Part shown: piece by piece, positions 6,422 through 10,776 of the stretch
How the letters are laid out: every line of letters begins with the position of its first letter
Position numbering within the stretch: the stretch's first letter is position 1
Assembly: GCA_913057765.1 (NCBI GenBank)
Contig: CAJXPH010000081.1
Location: forward strand, 1 to 10,776
Source of the DNA: an uncultured Campylobacteraceae bacterium
GTDB taxonomy: Bacteria > Campylobacterota > Campylobacteria > Campylobacterales > Arcobacteraceae
Reading direction: 5' to 3'
Length of the DNA: 10,776 bases
The notes under the pieces: model-generated
The model's input: only the letters and a program-made list of their open reading frames with translations
What the model was told of the DNA's origin: nothing
The model's database searches: none
Translations under genes and position numbers: made by a program

Positions 6422-7717
6422 TTAATTTTCGTTTGTATGGTCGCATTTATACTTATTAAGCATATTTGCATCAGATTTTAGTCCAAATACAGATTGAACT
6501 GTTCCTACTATAATGTCACATTCCATATCTTTTGAAATACATTTTAATTTTGTAGCTGGTTGGTGTAAATATTCAGTAATAACTGTTTGGCAAAGTTTTC
6601 TAATATTTTCTTCATCTGAAGAACTAATAAAACCTTTTTTTATAGCAGTCTTAACTTTCTTATCAATTATTTCTTCACCTTTTAAATACATATGTTTAAT
6701 CACAGGTTCTACTTCAAGTGATTTTAACCATTCAAAAAATTCTAAAGACATTTTATTTACAATTGAATATCCAGTTTTTGCCTGATGGGCTCTTAGGCTC
6801 ATATTACTATCAACAATATCTTGTAAATCATCAACAGAATAGATTTCTAAATCTGCTGATTCTATTTCATCAATATCCCTAGGAACTGCGATATCAAACC
6901 AGTATCTATTAAAATTACACTCAGTAGTCATCTCTTGTGTAATAATTGGATAAGGTGCAGCAGTCGCTGTTATCATAACAGGAACTTCGCTTAAAAGTTT
7001 TTCTAAATTAGAATATTCTTCTACAACTACATGTTCTTCATATGTATCAGCTAATATTTGAGCTTTTTTAATATCTCTACTTGTTAAAATAACATCAAAC
7101 CCTGAAGATAATAAATGCTTAATTGTAAGTTCACTCATTTCTCCTGCACCAATCACAAGTGCTTTGACTCCACATGTATCACCAATGATTTCTTTTGCTT
7201 TTGCAACTGCTGTAGAAGCCACTGAAACAGACCCCGTTCCTAAAGAAGTTGCATTTCTAACTGCAGCAGCACATTTAAAAGAATAATGTAATGCTCTTGG
7301 AAGATTTTGTTCACAATATTTTTTTGCTAATGAAAATCTAAATGCATCTTTTAATTGTCCTACAATTTGTGTCTCACCAATCACAAGTGAATCAAGAGAT
7401 GAAGCAACTGAAAAAAGATGATGGATAGCACCATCATTTTCATAGATATCTGCTCTATCATATAGGTTTTCAAAATCAATTCCAGAATATGCACACAATT
7501 TTTTTATAATATTTTTAGAAGCTTGATCTGTATTTAAAACAGAAGCAATAATTTCTACTCTATTACATGTTGATAACAAAATTGCTTCATCAACTAAATC
7601 TTCATCAAGAATTTGCTTTAAAAATCTATCTTTATTTTCTTCACTTGGGAATGCAAGTTTTTCTCTAGTTTGAATATCTGTATTTTTATGTGAAAAACTT
7701 ATACTTAAATAACTCAT
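6422..7717 (-). CDS. hemA: Glutamyl-tRNA reductase
   Basis: HemA reduces Glu-tRNA(Glu) with NADPH to glutamate-1-semialdehyde, the first committed step of the C5 route to haem and other tetrapyrroles. The 431-residue length is typical. The catalytic cysteine is Cys51 in STCNRVE, and His100 lies in HHLFSVASSLDSLVIGE (99-115), the family signature. The NADPH domain has the GAGEMS loop (190-195), and a helical dimerisation domain follows from about 305. The start is the ATG three nt after the ispB stop. Only a weak AGAGAG lies upstream, so translation is probably coupled to ispB. It uses a charged tRNA, and the next gene makes another charged tRNA. hemC, which follows near this position in C. 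jejuni, is not present here. Confidence 0.97.
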   Translation of the reverse strand: MSYLSISFSHKNTDIQTREKLAFPSEENKDRFLKQILDEDLVDEAILLSTCNRVEIIASVLNTDQASKNIIKKLCAYSGIDFENLYDRADIYENDGAIHHLFSVASSLDSLVIGETQIVGQLKDAFRFSLAKKYCEQNLPRALHYSFKCAAAVRNATSLGTGSVSVASTAVAKAKEIIGDTCGVKALVIGAGEMSELTIKHLLSSGFDVILTSRDIKKAQILADTYEEHVVVEEYSNLEKLLSEVPVMITATAAPYPIITQEMTTECNFNRYWFDIAVPRDIDEIESADLEIYSVDDLQDIVDSNMSLRAHQAKTGYSIVNKMSLEFFEWLKSLEVEPVIKHMYLKGEEIIDKKVKTAIKKGFISSSDEENIRKLCQTVITEYLHQPATKLKCISKDMECDIIVGTVQSVFGLKSDANMLNKYKCDHTNEN

Positions 7718-7720
7718 ATT

Positions 7721-8617
7721 TTAAAACTCTCTTTCAATCATCGCAGTCATAATTTGAACAAGAGATTCATTCTCTTCATCTTTAACTGCATCAATAGCTT
7801 CTTGCCCTAATTTTTGTGCTTGTAATATAGAATCTGATAGGGCATTTGTAGAAATCATCTGTTCTTTAATCCAAGAACTCTCATCACTACTTAATGGTTT
7901 TTTATATAAAGATTCTAATCTTTTTTTATCTTCGATTCTTTCATGTAATAGTAAATATGGAATAGTTACTTTACCTTCAACAAAATCAAGCATTGCCGGT
8001 TTTCCTAAAGTTTTACTATCTTGCGTAATATCTAAAATATCATCAATCATTTGAAAAGCAAGACCAAGGTTTTTTCCATAAAGAGCATAATTATCTTTAT
8101 TTTTGTTTACAAGTATTGCAGCAGATTTTGCAGATGCCTCAATTAATGAAGCTGTTTTTTTATAAATCATATCAAGATATTTATCATATGAAGTATTAAA
8201 AGTTTCAGTTAAATCAACATCTAACATCTCACCAATACTAAGTAATGTTACTGCATTTGAAACTGTATAAGCAACTTCTTTATCCATTTGAGTAAGTTCG
8301 GTAAAGGCTTTTGAATAAAGAATGTCTCCAAACATAATTGAAGTTTTATTATCAAAAAGCGCATTTATTGAAGGCTTACCTCTTCTTGTATCCGCTTCAT
8401 CTATTACATCGTCATGAAGAAGCGATGCAGCATGAATCATTTCAACTATTGCACATAGCCTTATTGATTCTTCGTTTACTCCAGCAATTTTTAAAATTAA
8501 TTTACTTCTTAGCATCTTTCCCGTTGCTAAAAGGTCCAGAAGTTCTAAACTTTTTTTATCATCACACTGGATAATAAAACTTTTAATCTGCTCTTTTACT
8601 TGTTCTAACTCTTCCAC
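7721..8617 (-). CDS. ispB: Long-chain polyprenyl diphosphate synthase
   Basis: This trans-prenyltransferase extends allylic diphosphates with isopentenyl diphosphate, probably to make the side chain of menaquinone. The 298 residues show both aspartate-rich motifs, DDVID (69-73) within LLHDDVIDEADTRRGKP and DDILD (192-196), and the GKP triad at 205-207. The residue five before the first motif is Ala64. A small residue there permits long products, whereas farnesyl/geranylgeranyl synthases tend to carry a bulky aromatic. Campylobacterota mainly make menaquinone-6, so a hexaprenyl product is plausible despite the usual octaprenyl label. The start is a GTG; TAAGG lies six nt upstream, its TAA being the stop of the preceding gene. 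Gaps are 8 nt before and 3 nt after, so it sits in an operon. Confidence 0.93.
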   Translation of the reverse strand: MEELEQVKEQIKSFIIQCDDKKSLELLDLLATGKMLRSKLILKIAGVNEESIRLCAIVEMIHAASLLHDDVIDEADTRRGKPSINALFDNKTSIMFGDILYSKAFTELTQMDKEVAYTVSNAVTLLSIGEMLDVDLTETFNTSYDKYLDMIYKKTASLIEASAKSAAILVNKNKDNYALYGKNLGLAFQMIDDILDITQDSKTLGKPAMLDFVEGKVTIPYLLLHERIEDKKRLESLYKKPLSSDESSWIKEQMISTNALSDSILQAQKLGQEAIDAVKDEENESLVQIMTAMIEREF

Positions 8618-8623
8618 AAAAAA

Positions 8624-8628
8624 CCTTA
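8624..8628 (-). promoter_or_regulatory. ispB ribosome-binding site merged with upstream stop codon
   Basis: Read on the minus strand, TAAGG combines the TAA stop of the DUF2018 gene (8628-8626) with the Shine-Dalgarno GG, then six T and the GTG start at 8617. No other start has a better site nearby, which supports the GTG. A ribosome ending on the upstream gene would stand on this site, favouring coupled translation. Confidence 0.65.
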
Positions 8629-8922
8629 CGAATCTAATCTACAAACAATATCACCAGTAAGCTCTATATATAGACCTTTTTTCATCTCTGCAATTTCATC
8701 TGAATGCTCAAAAGTATACTGTTTAACTATTCTATTAATATCAAAGTTTTCATCTTTACCTTCAGATAAAAGCGTTTCCATTACAGCAAGTTTTTCTAAT
8801 AGCTTATCAAATTCATCTTCAACAATTTCATTATTAGCCTGATTTGCTATATCAAAATATTTTGACTTAGGACTTCCTGTAAAAATATCATCTTCATCTT
8901 CTAAAAACCAATCTTTGTTCAT
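8626..8922 (-). CDS. DUF2018 family protein (H. pylori HP0242-like, intertwined helical dimer)
   Basis: The 98-residue acidic protein has no signal peptide or membrane segment and looks all-helical. It aligns by eye with my memory of H. pylori HP0242: an IFxGxPxxK motif at 13-21 (DIFTGSPKSKYFDI), then ExxxLLExLAxxETLL at about 37-52, and a C-terminal helix to about 95. HP0242 is a small Campylobacterota protein whose crystal structure is a tightly intertwined dimer, later used to engineer a knotted protein; its cellular role is unknown. The setting agrees: HP0242 lies just upstream of ispB, hemA and proS homologues. The ATG is two nt after the hisD stop and has an AAGGA site inside the hisD end. 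The constant partnership suggests a link to quinone or haem synthesis, but nothing in the sequence shows a function. Confidence 0.85.
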   Translation of the reverse strand: MNKDWFLEDEDDIFTGSPKSKYFDIANQANNEIVEDEFDKLLEKLAVMETLLSEGKDENFDINRIVKQYTFEHSDEIAEMKKGLYIELTGDIVCRLDS

Positions 8923-8924
8923 AA

Positions 8925-10223
8925 TTACTTTCCTTCTCTTAATCTTACTCTTACTGATTCAGCATGAGCTGTTAAACCTTCTGTGTCCGCTAATAAAGCA
9001 CAAGCTTCACCTAACTCATCAATGGCATCTTTTGAAAAGTTAATAATTGAACTTTTCTTCATAAAGTTTTCTACATTTAGTGGGCTATAAAATTTAGCTG
9101 TACTTCCTGTAGGTAAAGTATGATTTGGTCCTGCTATATAATCACCAATAGGTTCAGGAGTATTTTCACCTAAGAAAATTGCACCAGCATGTTTTATTTT
9201 TGATAAAAGTTCAAATGGATTCGAAGTCATTACCTCTAAATGTTCAGGAGCAATTTCATTCATAAGATCTATTGCTTCATTCATATTTGAAGCAACAATA
9301 ATCGCACCTCTATCATCAATAGATTTTTTAGCAATTTCTCGTCTTGATAAAGTTTCTAAATATTTATCTACCTCAGCAGACGTCTTATTAGCAACTTCTT
9401 CATCAATTGTGATCATAATTGAACTAGCCATTTCATCGTGTTCTGCTTGAGATAATAAATCAATTGCTAAATATTTTGGATTAGCAGAGCAATCACTCAA
9501 AATTCCAATCTCAGATGGGCCAGCAATCATATCAATATTTACTTCACCAAATACTAACTTTTTGGCAGTTGCTACAAAAATATTTCCAGGTCCAGTAATT
9601 ACATCAACTTTAGGAATAGTTTCTGTTCCGTAAGCCATAGCAGCAATAGCACTCGCTCCTCCAACTTTGTAAGCTTTAGTAATATTACAAATATGACATG
9701 CTGCAAGAAGTAATTCATTTATTTCATTATTTGGAGTTGGAGTACAAACTACAATTTCATCAACACCAGCAACAATTGCTGGGATTGCATTCATTAAAAG
9801 TGAGCTAGGATATGCAGCTTTCCCACCAGGGATATAAAGACCTGCGCTATCTACAGGAGTTACTTTTTGTCCTAAAACTGTTCCATTTTTTTCAAAATCA
9901 AACCATGATTTTGGAAGTTGTTTTTCGTGATAAGTTTTAATTCTATTATATGCAATGTGTAAAGCATTTTTTAAATCGTCACCAATATTATTGTAAGCCG
10001 CTTCCATCTCTTCTTTTGTGATTAGTAAATCTTCATCTGATTGAACTGTCCACTTATCAAATTTTTCAATGTGAGACTTAAGTGCTTCATTTCCATTTTC
10101 CACAATCTCATCAATTATATTTGTAACAATTGTAGATACTTCTTTTATATCTGTTTTTGCACGTGCAAGTATATTTTTAAACTCTTGGTCAAAATTTGCA
10201 TCTGTAGTATTAATTATTTTCAT
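8925..10223 (-). CDS. hisD: Histidinol dehydrogenase
   Basis: HisD catalyses the last two steps of histidine synthesis, oxidising L-histidinol to L-histidine with two NAD+. The 432-residue protein is full length (E. coli 434). It has the PGGKAAYPS loop (132-140), the VITGPGN nucleotide region (208-214), the zinc ligands Gln259 and His262 (SQAEHDE), Asp361 (GDYIAGPNH) and His420 (LTAHAES), and the catalytic Glu327-His328 pair (APEHLE). The ATG overlaps the aroK stop by one base (TAATG), with AGGGA seven nt upstream, so translation is likely coupled to aroK. No other his gene is visible in the window; hisD here is grouped with shikimate, quinone and haem genes, showing that histidine genes are scattered in this genome. 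Confidence 0.97.
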   Translation of the reverse strand: MKIINTTDANFDQEFKNILARAKTDIKEVSTIVTNIIDEIVENGNEALKSHIEKFDKWTVQSDEDLLITKEEMEAAYNNIGDDLKNALHIAYNRIKTYHEKQLPKSWFDFEKNGTVLGQKVTPVDSAGLYIPGGKAAYPSSLLMNAIPAIVAGVDEIVVCTPTPNNEINELLLAACHICNITKAYKVGGASAIAAMAYGTETIPKVDVITGPGNIFVATAKKLVFGEVNIDMIAGPSEIGILSDCSANPKYLAIDLLSQAEHDEMASSIMITIDEEVANKTSAEVDKYLETLSRREIAKKSIDDRGAIIVASNMNEAIDLMNEIAPEHLEVMTSNPFELLSKIKHAGAIFLGENTPEPIGDYIAGPNHTLPTGSTAKFYSPLNVENFMKKSSIINFSKDAIDELGEACALLADTEGLTAHAESVRVRLREGK

Positions 10224-10735
10224 TATATATTCCCTAATATATCTTTTATGATATCTTTCATCTTCCTATTTTCAACACATATAGTAACATCAGAAACTTT
10301 TTTATAGTCTTTAATTCTTTGATCATAAAGATTTCTTGCAATTTTTAAATCTTTTAATAGAGGACGTTTTTTTAGCTTAGCTTTTGCATTTGGTGCAGTA
10401 TTGATTCTATTTAAAATTCCTTCAAAACTAGACTCTAAATAGATTACCTTCCCAATTTTATGAATATTTTCTTGTTTAAAAAATCCGCCACCTGTTGAAA
10501 TAATCGTATTATCTACGTTTTCTTCAAGCCAGTTAGCACATCTTTTTTCTAAAGTTCTAAAATATGCTTCACCATCTTCTTTAAAGATAGTCTTCACTTT
10601 TCTATTATCCATGCTTTCAATTAAATCATCAGTATCTATTGCAAAGTAATCAGATGACTTTACTAGAGCCCTAGCAACTGTACCTTTTCCAACTCCCATA
10701 AAACCAATTAAAATAATATTACTTTTTTTGCTCAA
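10223..10735 (-). CDS. aroK: Shikimate kinase (start uncertain at contig edge)
   Basis: AroK phosphorylates shikimate to shikimate 3-phosphate in chorismate synthesis, which feeds aromatic amino acids and menaquinone. From the TTG at 10735 the protein has 170 residues, normal for the family. Seen are the P-loop GFMGVGKGT (11-19), Asp34 and Asp36 (DTDD), Arg60 (GEAYFR), the GGG of STGGG (82-84), the lid arginine in KKRPLL (Arg124) and Arg140. These fit the Mg, shikimate and ATP sites known from Mycobacterium AroK. The P-loop has Gly after Lys where most AroK have Ser or Thr. Only 8 genomic bases precede the TTG before the adapter; they hold no ribosome-binding site and the frame stays open, so the true start may be an upstream codon off the contig. 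The stop overlaps the hisD start by one base, making it the first visible gene of the operon. Confidence 0.92.
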   Translation of the reverse strand: MSKKSNIILIGFMGVGKGTVARALVKSSDYFAIDTDDLIESMDNRKVKTIFKEDGEAYFRTLEKRCANWLEENVDNTIISTGGGFFKQENIHKIGKVIYLESSFEGILNRINTAPNAKAKLKKRPLLKDLKIARNLYDQRIKDYKKVSDVTICVENRKMKDIIKDILGNI

Positions 10736-10743
10736 TTTAAGTT

Positions 10744-10776
10744 CTGTCTCTTATACACATCTGACGCTGCCGACGA
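10744..10776 (-). other. Illumina Nextera Read 1 adapter remnant (not genomic)
   Basis: Positions 10744-10762 (CTGTCTCTTATACACATCT) are the reverse complement of the Tn5 mosaic end. Positions 10763-10776 (GACGCTGCCGACGA) are the reverse complement of the Read 1 adapter. The genomic part therefore ends at 10743. This 33-nt block is an exact inverted copy of 17-49. Confidence 0.98.

Noticed and set aside
10041..10307. Plus-strand open frame of 88 codons rich in Cys, Ile and Phe over the hisD/aroK junction
   Set aside because: It is antisense to two conserved genes, and its Cys/Ile/Phe-rich translation looks like an AT-rich shadow, not a real membrane peptide.
17..10776. 33-bp terminal inverted repeat suggesting a transposon or linear element
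   Set aside because: Both copies are exact Nextera adapter and mosaic-end sequence, so they come from library preparation.

Overview
The window is one AT-rich bacterial assembly contig. It runs from position 50 to 10743 and is capped at both ends by Illumina Nextera adapter sequence (1-49 and 10744-10776). Codon use, the AT-rich promoters and the gene order point to Campylobacterota, most likely an Arcobacter-type organism. The strongest markers are a DUF2018/HP0242-type small protein followed by ispB, hemA and proS, an order I recall from Helicobacter pylori (HP0242 to HP0238). The genus is inference.

Left part (50-2443). The window opens with the 3' part of lnt (+), whose upstream membrane segments lie off the contig. 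It converges on a small lipoprotein gene (-) across a perfect 32-bp palindrome. A gene-free stretch of about 180 bp then holds divergent promoters for the lipoprotein and for a first MscS-type channel (+). That channel gene ends at a strand-directed hairpin terminator.

Right part (2445-10735, all on the minus strand). In transcription order the genes are aroK, hisD, the DUF2018 gene, ispB, hemA, proS, a second MscS-type channel, and cca. From aroK to proS the gaps are -1, 2, 8, 3 and 18 nt, so this looks like one operon with translational coupling. It joins aromatic and histidine synthesis, isoprenoid quinone side-chain synthesis, the first committed step of tetrapyrrole synthesis, and prolyl-tRNA charging. 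A 61-nt gap with its own promoter-like sequence precedes the second channel gene, which overlaps cca by 26 nt.

The genes are nearly all housekeeping. I found no mobile element, CRISPR array, RNA gene or defence locus, and no convincing new biological system. The points most worth a second look are the adapter caps, which create a false protein start and a false terminal inverted repeat; the two dissimilar MscS paralogues; the DUF2018 gene; the palindrome; and a promoter/leader module shared by the lipoprotein and second channel genes.
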